Positions 43,105 through 52,225 of a DNA stretch of 64,000 nt are shown here, in pieces. The position numbers and the translations under genes are program-made. Position 1 is the stretch's first letter; each line of letters starts with the position of its first letter. Source of the stretch: Myroides sp. N17-2 (GTDB taxonomy: Bacteria > Bacteroidota > Bacteroidia > Flavobacteriales > Flavobacteriaceae). Where the stretch lies: the NCBI RefSeq assembly GCF_002286775.1, contig NZ_NSGJ01000014.1:1-64000 (forward strand). Direction: 5' to 3'. The notes beneath the pieces were generated by a model. That model worked only from the letters and a program-made list of their open reading frames with translations, searched no databases and was not told the DNA's origin.

Positions 43105-45513
43105 TTAAAAAGTATACGCTAGACTAAGTTTAAATGATAGAGGAGTAGTAGCTCTCCAGCCATAATGTGTATATCCCCAAGCTCCTGGGAAGTAACCCAC
43201 ATAGTTATATCTATCCGTGATATTGTTGACTATAAGATTAAAGGCATAATTGTCTTTCTTATAAGATACACCACCGTCAAGAGTAAAGTAATCATCTGGT
43301 AAATATGTTTTGGCTTGGACAGGAGCTTGTGAGCGATCCTTTTGATATTGATACCCAAGAGAAAATCCTAAACCTTCAAAGGTTCCTGATGGCACTCTAT
43401 ACGTTAACCAAGCATTAGTACTGTGTTTTGCAGTTCCAGGAAGGAGTTGTCCTTTTTTATTAGGGTTATTGTCTTCAGTTATCTTAGCATCTGTATAAGC
43501 ATAGTTCATAGTCAATGTTAATCCTTCTGTGATTTGGCCATTCATATCAAACTCTATTCCTTTAGACGTAGCTTTACCACTCTGTACCATAATTTGATTA
43601 TTAGCACTTGCATCTAATGGAGTTAATATATTAGTTTTATCTACTTGATAGAAGGCTAAAGAGGTGAATAGTTTCTTTTCAAACCAAGTTTTCTTAAGCC
43701 CAAACTCCTTGTTAGTTCCTTTAGAAGGATCTGCTGTTTTGTTATTCTCTAATTTACCAGCTTGTTCTTGAAAGCTTTGATCATAAAGTGCATAAGCTGT
43801 AAATGCAGGTGTAATAGAATAACTTACACTGAACCTTGGTGTATATGCTTGATTTTTTACAGCATCTCCTTTAGAAGCACTTGTTGTTTTTTCTGTTGAG
43901 GTGTAACGTACTCCTAGTCCTAATCTAAGTTTTTCATCAAGTAATAATATCTCATCTTGGATGTATAATGAGATGTAGCTGTACTCTTGGATATTACCAG
44001 CGGCTCTTTCTCTTAAAGAACGAGAGCGATCATAAGTAGGAATGTCTTTTTTTGTTAGTTTTCCATACACTGGATTATAGATGTTGAATTTAGGCCCAAC
44101 TTGAATGATATTCCCCTTATCATCTGCAATTTCAGACCAGTCAGCCATATGTTCTTTTTGCCCCATATCTAAACCGAAAAGAACATTGTTTTTAATCTTG
44201 TCAGTGATATTAAATTTACCATTCATGTACACTTGACCTACTTTAGCAGTGTTTAATGCATCATTTATTGATAATCCACGTGTAACATTACCTTGATCAT
44301 CTATAGAATTATAAATAGGATACATATTCTCTCCTTCCATAGTTGCTTTTACATACCCTAGTTTAGCAGTAAGATTCCAATCATCATTTAGGCGGTGATT
44401 AAGATTAATGAATACATTATGCTCTTTAATCGTAGTAGGGTCTATGATAGGGTCACTAAAAGTAAATTTACGCGGTAGGTCTTTAAAACCATTCTTTGAA
44501 TAGGCATATTTAGCAAACCCACCTTCGAATTCATTAGAGTTAAATATGTATTCGAAAGTAACGTTGGTATCTTCGCTAATGTTGTATTTTAGAGAAGGAG
44601 CAAATGATAGATAACTGTTTTTATTGTATAGTTGATATGAACTTGTTTTGGTAGCCATTCCATTTAGTCGGAATAATAGTTTTTCATTTTTTGTCAGTTT
44701 AGTATCCACATCTACCTCTGCACGATATAGATTATAACTACCTAGTGTAGTTCTGACAGTAGTCTTATTAGCCCCCATAGGCTTTTTGGTAACAATGTTA
44801 TAGAATCCACCTGGCTGAGTGTTTCCCATCATAAAACCTGCCGGTCCTTTAACGAATTCTACTCGTTCTATAAAAGTATTATCTTCTCTCAGAGGGCCGA
44901 AAGTACCAGATATATCCATCCCATTACGCAAGTTAGTAGCAGTATATCCTCGAGCATAAATACCTGCACCAGCTTGTTCTTGATGTAACACAGAACGAAC
45001 ACCACTCACATTCTGTGCTATCGCATCACTCATTGTGATACTAATTTGGTCATCCATTAACCCTTTATCGATGACTTGGATATTTTGGGGTACGTCAAGT
45101 AAATTAGCAGCTGTACGCAAAGAAGAAGAAGAACGAATATTCTTATTTGTATTAATGACCACAGCATTTAGTGTTTCGCTATTGTCATCATAAAGCATAA
45201 AGTCTTTTGATAATGTTTGATTAGGCGCTATCGTAATACTATCTCTCTCGATCGTATTTTTATATTGCACCGTTATAAGGTACTTCCCAGATTTGATGTT
45301 TTCGAATAGATATTTCCCATTGTTATCAGCTATAGCTGTAAATACATTATTGTTTAAGATAATACTAGTCCCTGCTAGTTTCTCTTGTGTATGACTGACA
45401 ATAGTCCCTTTAAGGTTTCCATTCTCTTGTGCAAAGCTATTTAAAGAGGCTAGTAGTAGACCTGTAAATAGATATTTATGACTTGTTTTAATTAAAAATA
45501 GTGGTTTCATCAA
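43105..45513 (-). CDS. TonB-dependent siderophore receptor
   Basis: This is an outer-membrane beta-barrel importer, 802 residues. A signal peptide ends near SFAQ. Next is a CarboxypepD-like beta-sandwich (about 33-105: LKGTIVSHTQEKLAGTSIIL), then the plug (VPQNIQVIDKGLMDDQ, FVKGPAGFMMGNTQPGGFYN), then the barrel ending in KLSLAYTF. The plug sequence is that of the FhuA/FoxA-like siderophore branch. An AraC regulator is divergent, as in ferric-siderophore systems. R1 copy D lies in its 3' UTR. Iron-siderophore uptake is likely; which siderophore is unknown. Confidence 0.92.
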   Translation of the reverse strand: MMKPLFLIKTSHKYLFTGLLLASLNSFAQENGNLKGTIVSHTQEKLAGTSIILNNNVFTAIADNNGKYLFENIKSGKYLITVQYKNTIERDSITIAPNQTLSKDFMLYDDNSETLNAVVINTNKNIRSSSSLRTAANLLDVPQNIQVIDKGLMDDQISITMSDAIAQNVSGVRSVLHQEQAGAGIYARGYTATNLRNGMDISGTFGPLREDNTFIERVEFVKGPAGFMMGNTQPGGFYNIVTKKPMGANKTTVRTTLGSYNLYRAEVDVDTKLTKNEKLLFRLNGMATKTSSYQLYNKNSYLSFAPSLKYNISEDTNVTFEYIFNSNEFEGGFAKYAYSKNGFKDLPRKFTFSDPIIDPTTIKEHNVFINLNHRLNDDWNLTAKLGYVKATMEGENMYPIYNSIDDQGNVTRGLSINDALNTAKVGQVYMNGKFNITDKIKNNVLFGLDMGQKEHMADWSEIADDKGNIIQVGPKFNIYNPVYGKLTKKDIPTYDRSRSLRERAAGNIQEYSYISLYIQDEILLLDEKLRLGLGVRYTSTEKTTSASKGDAVKNQAYTPRFSVSYSITPAFTAYALYDQSFQEQAGKLENNKTADPSKGTNKEFGLKKTWFEKKLFTSLAFYQVDKTNILTPLDASANNQIMVQSGKATSKGIEFDMNGQITEGLTLTMNYAYTDAKITEDNNPNKKGQLLPGTAKHSTNAWLTYRVPSGTFEGLGFSLGYQYQKDRSQAPVQAKTYLPDDYFTLDGGVSYKKDNYAFNLIVNNITDRYNYVGYFPGAWGYTHYGWRATTPLSFKLSLAYTF

Positions 45514-45550
45514 ATAGTTAATTTAGATTGAATAAATTTGAATTCGCAAA

Positions 45551-45558
45551 CAAAAGTA
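45551..45558 (-). promoter_or_regulatory. -7 promoter box of the TonB receptor gene
   Basis: Read on the minus strand, TACTTTTG matches TAnnTTTG and lies 38 bp before the receptor start. The best TTTG is 26 bp upstream, too far, which fits dependence on the divergent AraC activator. Confidence 0.45.
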
Positions 45559-45630
45559 TATTCTCTCGTATGGACTAGCTTAGCCAAAAGGGAATAAAAA
45601 ATAGCATTTTAGTAATCTAAGTAGTAGTTT

Positions 45631-46614
45631 ATGAAAAACGGAGAAGAGATAGTAGAGTTCTTTGTGATAGAGAATATGGTGACTAAAGCGATGTCTCAGT
45701 CTAAGAAAGAACTTGTAAATGATTTAGGAATGTTTACTACTTATTATATATTCGATAGTGTGGATATTATTATAAGACAATACTATCTAAAGTATAATCA
45801 AGATTATAAGTTGCAGTATGTATTTGAAGAGACTGATTATATAGAGTTAAGTTTCTTTTTTGGGAAGCATATTGTACGGGATGTTTTAAATGGGAAAACG
45901 AATAGATACCTTCCATTTCATTGTTATTTAGGATATCTTCAATGCGGTAGTACAGCAGATGTACTATTTGAGAAAGATGCTGTATATGAACATTTAGATA
46001 TCTATTTGCCTCTAGATTTTTTTAATGAATGGAGCCAGTATGATGAGACTATTGCTGAGTTTACTAATGCTATTAAGAATAATCAGTCTTACAGTTTAGT
46101 GAAAGAAGTAAAGTTGACTCAAGAGTTACTAATCTTATCTAATGTAATCAAGACTTGTAACTATAAAGGTATTGCAAAAGAAATCTTTGTAAAAAGTAAG
46201 GTTTTAGAAATAGTATCTATTTTATTAAATGAGAAAGAAGTGAGAGTAGAAGAGTGTACTAAGTTGCAACTCGGTATAAAACTGACAGTGGAAGATGAGG
46301 TAATCTTATTAAATGTACGTGATTTTATAGATCTAAACTATAAAGAGTTTTATACTACAGAGGAGCTGTCAAAGATGTTTTTTATCAATGAGTATAAACT
46401 AAAAAAAGGTTTTAAGTACTTATATAACCTAGGTTTGTTTGAATATGCACAACAGAGAAGAATGAATGTCGCTATTCAGAAGTTGGAAGCTGCTAAGCAC
46501 ACTATAACTGAGATAGCTTTTGATCTAGGATATTCATCTTCTGTCGCTTTTTCTAAAGCGTTTAAAAAGCACTATGGGTATCCTCCTAAAAAATTCTGTC
46601 TCACAGATATATAA
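45631..46614 (+). CDS. AraC family transcriptional regulator
   Basis: This is a 327-residue regulator with a C-terminal double helix-turn-helix: YTTEELSKMFFINEYKLKKG then AQQRRMNVAIQKLE and ITEIAFDLGYSSSVAFSKAF. The N-terminal two-thirds is a PchR-like sensing domain. It is divergent from the siderophore receptor with a 117-bp gap, the pattern of PchR-type activators that sense the imported ferric siderophore. Family certain; control of the receptor inferred. Confidence 0.92.
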   Translation: MKNGEEIVEFFVIENMVTKAMSQSKKELVNDLGMFTTYYIFDSVDIIIRQYYLKYNQDYKLQYVFEETDYIELSFFFGKHIVRDVLNGKTNRYLPFHCYLGYLQCGSTADVLFEKDAVYEHLDIYLPLDFFNEWSQYDETIAEFTNAIKNNQSYSLVKEVKLTQELLILSNVIKTCNYKGIAKEIFVKSKVLEIVSILLNEKEVRVEECTKLQLGIKLTVEDEVILLNVRDFIDLNYKEFYTTEELSKMFFINEYKLKKGFKYLYNLGLFEYAQQRRMNVAIQKLEAAKHTITEIAFDLGYSSSVAFSKAFKKHYGYPPKKFCLTDI

Positions 46615-46620
46615 AAAGAA

Positions 46621-46657
46621 AAACGAGCTGTTTAATTATAAACAGCTCGTTTTTTTA
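46621..46657. terminator. bidirectional terminator, AraC gene / yebC
   Basis: AAACGAGCTGTTTA (46621-46634) pairs with TAAACAGCTCGTTT (46639-46652), with a T-run on the right and an A-run on the left. Confidence 0.92.
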
Positions 46658-46675
46658 TATTTTAGTCAATGGTTA

Positions 46676-47386
46676 TTAAGCCATTGTAGTGAAAACGTTT
46701 TGTACGTCATCATCTTCTTCGATCTTGTCTAACAATTTCTCAACATCAGCCATTTCAGCTTCTGTTAATTCTTTTGTTACTTGAGGAATTCTATCAAATC
46801 CAGAAGATAAAATCTCGATACCTCTGCTTTCCAATTCTTTTTGGATAGCACCAAAGCTTTCGAAAGGAGCATAAATCATTACACCATCTTCGTCTTCAAA
46901 GATTTCGTCGATACCGTAGTCTATTAATTCTAATTCGAACTCTTCTAAATCTCTACCTTCTTCAGCAGGGATTCTAAAGTTACACGTGTGGTCAAACATA
47001 AACTCAACAGAACCTTGCGTACCCATTGTCCCGTTACATTTGTTGAAGTAACTTCTAATGTTTGCTACTGTTCTATTATTGTTATCAGTTGCTGTTTCGA
47101 TTAAGAAAGCGATTCCGTGTGGTCCGTATCCTTCGAAGATAACTTCTTTATAGTTCTCAGTATCTTTATCCGTAGCACGTTTAATAGCACGTTCTACGTT
47201 TTCTTTAGGCATATTCGCTGCCTTAGCATTTTGTATTACTGCACGAAGGCGTGAATTAGCCTCAGGATTAGGTCCGCCTTCTTTAACAGCCATTACGATA
47301 TCCTTACCAATTCTTGTAAACGTTTTAGCCATAGCAGACCAACGTTTTAGCTTACGTCCTTTTCTAAATTCAAACGCTCTTCCCAT
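46676..47386 (-). CDS. YebC/PmpR family regulator
   Basis: This is a conserved cytosolic protein, 236 residues, of the YebC (TACO1) family, which acts as a DNA-binding regulator or as a translation factor easing ribosome stalling. The N-terminus MGRAFEFRKGRKLKRWSAMA, the segment ANMPKENVERAIKRATDK and the central NNRTVANIRSYFNK are family hallmarks. It is monocistronic, with no neighbouring ruvC as in other phyla. Family certain; which of the two roles applies is not decided by sequence. Confidence 0.93.
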   Translation of the reverse strand: MGRAFEFRKGRKLKRWSAMAKTFTRIGKDIVMAVKEGGPNPEANSRLRAVIQNAKAANMPKENVERAIKRATDKDTENYKEVIFEGYGPHGIAFLIETATDNNNRTVANIRSYFNKCNGTMGTQGSVEFMFDHTCNFRIPAEEGRDLEEFELELIDYGIDEIFEDEDGVMIYAPFESFGAIQKELESRGIEILSSGFDRIPQVTKELTEAEMADVEKLLDKIEEDDDVQNVFTTMA

Positions 47387-47448
47387 AATAATTATTTACT
47401 TAATTTTTAGTAGTGCAAAAATAACTCATTATTCAAATATATCACAAA

Positions 47449-47480
47449 AAAAAAGAGAGCTTATTTCTAAACTCTCTTCT
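47449..47480 (-). terminator. terminator of gcvT
   Basis: AAGAGAG (47453-47459) pairs with CTCTCTT (47472-47478) across a 12-nt loop. On the minus strand it runs into a long T-tract. Confidence 0.78.
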
Positions 47481-47487
47481 ATTTGTC

Positions 47488-48570
47488 TTATTTTTTGTAG
47501 AATGGTGTTTTAACCACTTTTGCTTCAATGTCATTTTTACGAATACGGATGAAGATTTGGCTACCTTCAGCTGCAAGAGCTACAGGTACATATCCCATAC
47601 CGATTCCTTTTCCTAATGAAGGAGATTGCGTACCAGAAGTTACTTTTCCGATTACGTTACCTTCTGCATCAACGATTTCGTAGTCGTGTCTTGGAATACC
47701 TTTACCGATTAATTCAAAACCTACTAATCTATTTTTGATACCAGCTTCTTTCTCAGCTTTTAAGTTATCAGAGTTGATAAAGTTCTTTGTGAATTTAGTC
47801 ACCCATCCTAAACCAGCTTCTAATGGAGAAATCTCATCGTTTAGCTCGTTACCATATAGACAGTATCCCATCTCAAGACGTAAAGTATCACGTGCAGCTA
47901 ATCCGATAGGTTTGATACCCCAGTTAGCACCTGCTTCAAATACTTTGTTCCAAAGTGCTTCAACATCTTGGTTTTTTACATAAACTTCAAAACCTCCTGA
48001 TCCAGTGTATCCTGTAGCAGAGATAACTACATCATTCACACCTGCGAAAGTGTCAATCACGAAGTTGTAGAATTTAATATCTGCTAAGTTTACAGCAGTA
48101 AGGCTTTGCATTGCTTCAATAGCTTTAGGCCCTTGAATAGCTAAGATAGAGTACCCATCAGATAAGTTTTCTAATGTAGCATTCATATCGTTATGAGAAC
48201 TTATCCAGTTCCAATCTTTCTCAATATTTGATGCGTTTACAACCATCAAATATTCGTTTTCATTTACTCTATATGTAATAATATCATCTATAACTCCTCC
48301 AGTTGTATTTGGGAAGTAGCAGTATTGTGCTTTACCATCTACTAATACAGATGCATCATTAGAAGTAACCTTTTGGATTAATGCTAAAGCATTAGGTCCT
48401 GATATTTTGAAGATTCCCATGTGAGATACATCAAATACACCAACTCCATTTCTTACTGTCTCGTGTTCTGCATTTACTCCTTCATATTGTACTGGCATAT
48501 TAAAACCTGCGAAAGGAACCATCTTAGCCCCTAAAGCTTCGTGTATATGGTTTAAAGTTACTTGTTTCAT
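47488..48570 (-). CDS. gcvT: glycine cleavage system T protein (aminomethyltransferase)
   Basis: It transfers the methylene group from aminomethyl-lipoyl H protein to tetrahydrofolate. The 360 residues begin [20 protein letters not shown]. The conserved DVSHMG, the folate-site Asp region [15 protein letters not shown], and [20 protein letters not shown] are present. It stands alone here; gcvH and gcvP are not in the window, as is usual in Flavobacteria. I looked for a glycine riboswitch upstream and saw none. Confidence 0.95.
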   Translation of the reverse strand: MKQVTLNHIHEALGAKMVPFAGFNMPVQYEGVNAEHETVRNGVGVFDVSHMGIFKISGPNALALIQKVTSNDASVLVDGKAQYCYFPNTTGGVIDDIITYRVNENEYLMVVNASNIEKDWNWISSHNDMNATLENLSDGYSILAIQGPKAIEAMQSLTAVNLADIKFYNFVIDTFAGVNDVVISATGYTGSGGFEVYVKNQDVEALWNKVFEAGANWGIKPIGLAARDTLRLEMGYCLYGNELNDEISPLEAGLGWVTKFTKNFINSDNLKAEKEAGIKNRLVGFELIGKGIPRHDYEIVDAEGNVIGKVTSGTQSPSLGKGIGMGYVPVALAAEGSQIFIRIRKNDIEAKVVKTPFYKK

Positions 48571-49019
48571 CGTGTTGTTATTGATTTAATAATAATTGGT
48601 GCTAAAGTAAGTTTTTTTTACTTCAAATAAAAGTCATTTAGAGTTGATATTGTTAAAGAGAATGATACAAATGGTTAGGTAGTATGGATGATATAATAAT
48701 AGTATATGTTTCGTTTTTGGGAAGAAGAAAACCTTGTTTTAATGATAGCAGGTAACCTTATGTTTTGTGATAAGTAATATTGTGTTATTGTAAGGTATCA
48801 GCAAGTAGGAGAAAAAGTAACTTAATGAGCAATAATCATTGTTAAGGCTGTGTTTACATTAGATAGTATTTATGATTCTCTTGTATTTGTTAATAAACAT
48901 AGTGTCTGTTAGTTATAAGTTGCTATTTAATGTTATTTTATTGATTGATTTGTTGTTGATGTATTAATTTGTTATTATGTATTCTTTTATTTGTTAATAT
49001 TAGTATTTTATTTGTACAT

Positions 49020-49147
49020 TAGCACCTGTTAAGCTTGAAGATATTACTCAGAGCATCTAATACAATTATTAAAAAACAGAGTGGGGACTTGTTTTTTCTT
49101 ATATAGATGTATCTGAATAGGCCATTCTCTGAATGGCCTTTTTTTCG
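49020..49147 (+). ncRNA. candidate structured small RNA, possibly 6S-Flavo-like
   Basis: No ORF fits, but the region folds as one long hairpin with interior bubbles followed by a strong terminator. Outer arms TATT-CAGA-ATCTA (about 49042-49059) pair with TAGAT-TCTG-AATA (about 49105-49119). The inner arms AAAAAACA (about 49070-49077) and TGTTTTTT (about 49090-49097) enclose GAGTGGGGACT. The terminator is GGCCATTC-TCTG-GAATGGCC plus seven T residues. A rod with a central bubble and its own terminator is what a 6S RNA looks like. I cannot confirm the family or find a clean promoter. Confidence 0.45.
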
Positions 49148-49203
49148 GTTTAATCAACTAAAATTTGGTATTTGTGTTTACAGTTTTAGTTTTTAAGGTG
49201 AAT

Positions 49204-49242
49204 AAAAAAGCCCGGGATAGTGAGCCCTGGCTTTTTTTTGTC
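49204..49242. terminator. second hairpin with T-runs, 60 bp after the sRNA
   Basis: AGCC-C-GGG pairs with CCC-T-GGCT, flanked by A6 on the left and T8 on the right, so it works on both strands. There is no gene on + directly before it. It may back up the terminator at 49119. Confidence 0.65.
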
Positions 49243-49271
49243 CTTTAGTTAACCTAAAATCAGCACAAAAA

Positions 49272-49303
49272 AAAGTCGGAGCTATTGCTATCGCTCCGAC
49301 TTA
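49272..49303 (-). terminator. terminator of copA
   Basis: AAGTCGGAGC (49273-49282) pairs with GCTCCGACTT (49293-49302). On the minus strand it is followed by eight T residues. It lies beyond R1 copy E, so that repeat is inside the copA message. Confidence 0.88.
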
Positions 49304-49315
49304 AAAAATGAAAGG

Positions 49316-49342
49316 ATTACCTTAAATTAGATTTAAGGTAAT
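49316..49342. repeat. fused R1-type ends (27-bp palindrome)
   Basis: ATTACCTTAAAT-TAG-ATTTAAGGTAAT is a 12-bp inverted repeat around 3 bp. Its arms match the left and right termini of R1 subtype 2. It abuts copy E directly, as if a copy had lost its core and kept only its two ends. Confidence 0.75.
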
Positions 49343-49496
49343 ACCCTAAATCTGCAACCACCATTTACTGCGAATTAATTCTACTTTACATAGCGTCAAT
49401 TAGCTCTAAAACCACACTACAGTGTGCTTTAATCACTAATTTTGCTCTGTTTTGCACAAATCATTCTCGTTTAAATGTTATCTGTAGATTTAAGGT
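49343..49496. repeat. R1 dispersed repeat, copy E (subtype 2)
   Basis: ACCCTAAATCTGCA (49343-49356) pairs with TGTAGATTTAAGGT (49483-49496), with two wobble-type mismatches. The core matches copy B. The central hairpin is CACACT-AC-AGTGTG, both arms changed together relative to CATACT...AGTATG in other copies. It lies 19 bp after the copA stop. Confidence 0.92.
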
Positions 49497-49515
49497 TATA
49501 AAAAAAAAATGATGA

Positions 49516-52050
49516 TTAAAGTTTAATGTTTTTTAGTCTTAATGAGTTAGTAATAACTGATACAGAGCTAAAACTCATCGCTACTGCTGCTATCATAGGT
49601 GATAATACGATACCGAACATCGGGTATAATATCCCTGCTGCTATTGGTATTCCCACACTATTATAGATAAATGCGAAGAACAAGTTTTGTTTAATATTCT
49701 TCATTACTCCATGGCTTAGGTTGATTGCTTTAGGTATACCAGCTAAATCCCCTTGTAATAAAGTTACTTCAGCACTTTCTATCGCTACATCAGTTCCTGT
49801 ACCCATTGAGATACCTACGTTAGCTTGGGCTAGGGCAGGAGCATCATTTATTCCATCACCAGCCATTGCGACAATTTTACCTTGCTCTTGTAGCTTTTTG
49901 ATTTCATTTAACTTGTCTTCTGGCATTGCCTCAGCTAAGAAATGTTTAATTCCTAATTCATTAGCTACTGCTTTAGCCGTATTAGGGTTATCACCAGTGA
50001 TCATAATCACTTCGATTCCCTTGTCTTGTAATTGTTTTACAGCTTGTTTACTACTTTCTTTTATTTTGTCAAACAGTACAGCGTATCCGATGATTGTATT
50101 TCCTTCTGCGATATAAGAAACGGTCTTTCCTAAGTTCTGTTCTTTTTCTACTTGTGGTAGAATACTAGCCGTTATTTCAGCTTGTATTACTTCCATAAGT
50201 GCTTTATTTCCTAGAGAAACACGTTTTTTATCTACTACACCTTGTATTCCTTTTCCTGTGATGTTATTAAACATTTTGACAGGAGTCAACTGCATCTTTT
50301 GCTCTTTCGCTTTATTCGTAAACGAAGTAGCCAGTGCGTGTTCACTATTTTGATTTAATGAAGCTGTAAGCATTAATAGCTCCTCTTCAGTATAATCAGG
50401 GTGTACACTTACTATCTTTTCTACTGATGGCTTCCCTTCTGTAAGAGTACCTGTTTTGTCAGTGATTAAGACATTTACTTTATTCGCTGTTTCTAAAGCT
50501 TCAGCATTCTTAATCAGAATACCATTCTGAGCCCCCTTACCGATACCTACCATAATAGACATAGGAGTAGCTAATCCTAATGCACATGGACAAGCGATAA
50601 TCAATACAGCAAGTGCGTTTACGAATGCATAAGCAAGTTTAGGCTCAGGTCCCATTACTTTCCATAGAATAAATGTCGCTATAGAAATCAGCACTACGAT
50701 AGGCACGAAATACTTCGCTACCTGATCTGCCAGCTTCTGGATAGGGGCTCTAGATCTACTTGCGTTATTCACCATTTCGATGATTTGTGCTAATAGCGTT
50801 TCATTACCTACTTTCTCTGCAGTCATAATGAATGAGCTATTTCCGTTGATTGTACCAGAGACTACTTTATCGTCTTTTACCTTATGTACAGGGATAGGCT
50901 CTCCAGTAATCATAGATTCATCTATACTAGATTCTCCTTCACTGATGACACCATCTACAGGTATTTTTTCTCCTGGTTTTACACGTAAGCGATCACCCTT
51001 TACTATTTTCTCTATTTGGATAACCTCTTCACCACTGTCAGTTACTAAAGTAGCTTCAGTAGGTGATAGTTTTAATAATTCTTTGATAGCTGTATTCGTA
51101 CGACTATGTGCCTTAGCTTCCATTACCTGACCTACTAGTACTAAGGTTAGGATCACTGCTACAGATTCGAAATATAAATGTATACCATGTTCTCCCTTAA
51201 AGTCCTGAGGAAATAAGTCCGGGAAGAATAGCGCCACTACACTAAATAGCAAACCGGCTGCTGATCCTAATCCAATCAAACTAAACATATTCAGATTCCA
51301 AGTTTTGAATGAAGTCCACGCTCTAGTAAAGAACATCCAACATACCCATACTACAGGAATAGTAAATAATAATTGGATATAGTTATTCCATTCATGAGGC
51401 ACTATCTTACCTATTGGATCACCTGGTATCATAGATCCCATAGCTAGTATAAAGACAGGAATAGTAAACCCAACTGATATACGCAATTTCTTAAGCATAT
51501 CAGTGTATGTAGTGTCTTCCTGCTCTACCATTATTGTTTTAGGGACTAGATTCATCCCGCACTTAGGACAGTTACCTGGTTTGTCATACGTTTTTTCTCC
51601 CTCACACAGCATCGGACAGTAGTATACTGTCTTTTCTACTTTAGGAGCAGGTATTTGTTCTAAGTTCATCCCACAGACAGGACATCCTACGTTGGTATCA
51701 TAGACTTTATCTCCCTCACATAGCATTGGACAGAAGTATTTACCCGCTTTATCAGCCATACCTTCTGGCAATTCTTGTACGTACATCTCTTCCTCACTTA
51801 TCTCTAATGCTGGAAGTATCTCTTGAGTACCATCTTCTTTAGTCACAATCTCTTGTAAGATATAGTTCCCTTTTTGAAGTAATGCTTTTTGTAAGGTTAA
51901 TGTATCTATATCATGATGTGATTCTATGTTGGCATATTCTTTTTCTAATGAGACTTCAGCTTTAATACCGTGTATTTCATTAAGCGTATCTTCTATTTTG
52001 GTTCTACAACCATTACAGCTCATACCGCTTACTTTATATTCTTTTTTCAT
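49516..52050 (-). CDS. copA: copper-translocating P1B-type ATPase
   Basis: This is an inner-membrane Cu(I) exporter. I start it at ATG 52050 (844 residues, [15 protein letters not shown]), since the in-frame extension to 52116 looks non-native. Domains in order: HMA with Cys12/Cys15; two heavy-metal-binding domains (about 106-130 and 144-170, each CPMLCEG...CP-CGMNL); membrane helices; TGEP actuator (382-385); CPC (487-489); DKTGTLTEG with the phosphorylated Asp531; [13 protein letters not shown]. The usual SEHP of the nucleotide domain reads SEHA (569-572). The protein closely resembles copper pumps. Its 3' UTR carries R1 copy E. Confidence 0.93.
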   Translation of the reverse strand: MKKEYKVSGMSCNGCRTKIEDTLNEIHGIKAEVSLEKEYANIESHHDIDTLTLQKALLQKGNYILQEIVTKEDGTQEILPALEISEEEMYVQELPEGMADKAGKYFCPMLCEGDKVYDTNVGCPVCGMNLEQIPAPKVEKTVYYCPMLCEGEKTYDKPGNCPKCGMNLVPKTIMVEQEDTTYTDMLKKLRISVGFTIPVFILAMGSMIPGDPIGKIVPHEWNNYIQLLFTIPVVWVCWMFFTRAWTSFKTWNLNMFSLIGLGSAAGLLFSVVALFFPDLFPQDFKGEHGIHLYFESVAVILTLVLVGQVMEAKAHSRTNTAIKELLKLSPTEATLVTDSGEEVIQIEKIVKGDRLRVKPGEKIPVDGVISEGESSIDESMITGEPIPVHKVKDDKVVSGTINGNSSFIMTAEKVGNETLLAQIIEMVNNASRSRAPIQKLADQVAKYFVPIVVLISIATFILWKVMGPEPKLAYAFVNALAVLIIACPCALGLATPMSIMVGIGKGAQNGILIKNAEALETANKVNVLITDKTGTLTEGKPSVEKIVSVHPDYTEEELLMLTASLNQNSEHALATSFTNKAKEQKMQLTPVKMFNNITGKGIQGVVDKKRVSLGNKALMEVIQAEITASILPQVEKEQNLGKTVSYIAEGNTIIGYAVLFDKIKESSKQAVKQLQDKGIEVIMITGDNPNTAKAVANELGIKHFLAEAMPEDKLNEIKKLQEQGKIVAMAGDGINDAPALAQANVGISMGTGTDVAIESAEVTLLQGDLAGIPKAINLSHGVMKNIKQNLFFAFIYNSVGIPIAAGILYPMFGIVLSPMIAAVAMSFSSVSVITNSLRLKNIKL

Positions 52051-52225
52051 ATTTATAGGGTATTCTTTTTTACATATACAAAGTACGAATAAAAAGGCAG
52101 ATATGCTGTTATACAATTATTATGAAGCGTTATATCTTTTTGGGGATTTAATATAAAGAAAAGGGCTTTTTATAAATCCTGTGATTACTATTTTCGTACT
52201 TTAGTTTTTTGAAAATAAAAAGGAG

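Noticed and set aside
48571..48800. Glycine riboswitch upstream of gcvT
   Set aside because: I saw none of the conserved glycine aptamer blocks or a following expression hairpin on the minus strand.
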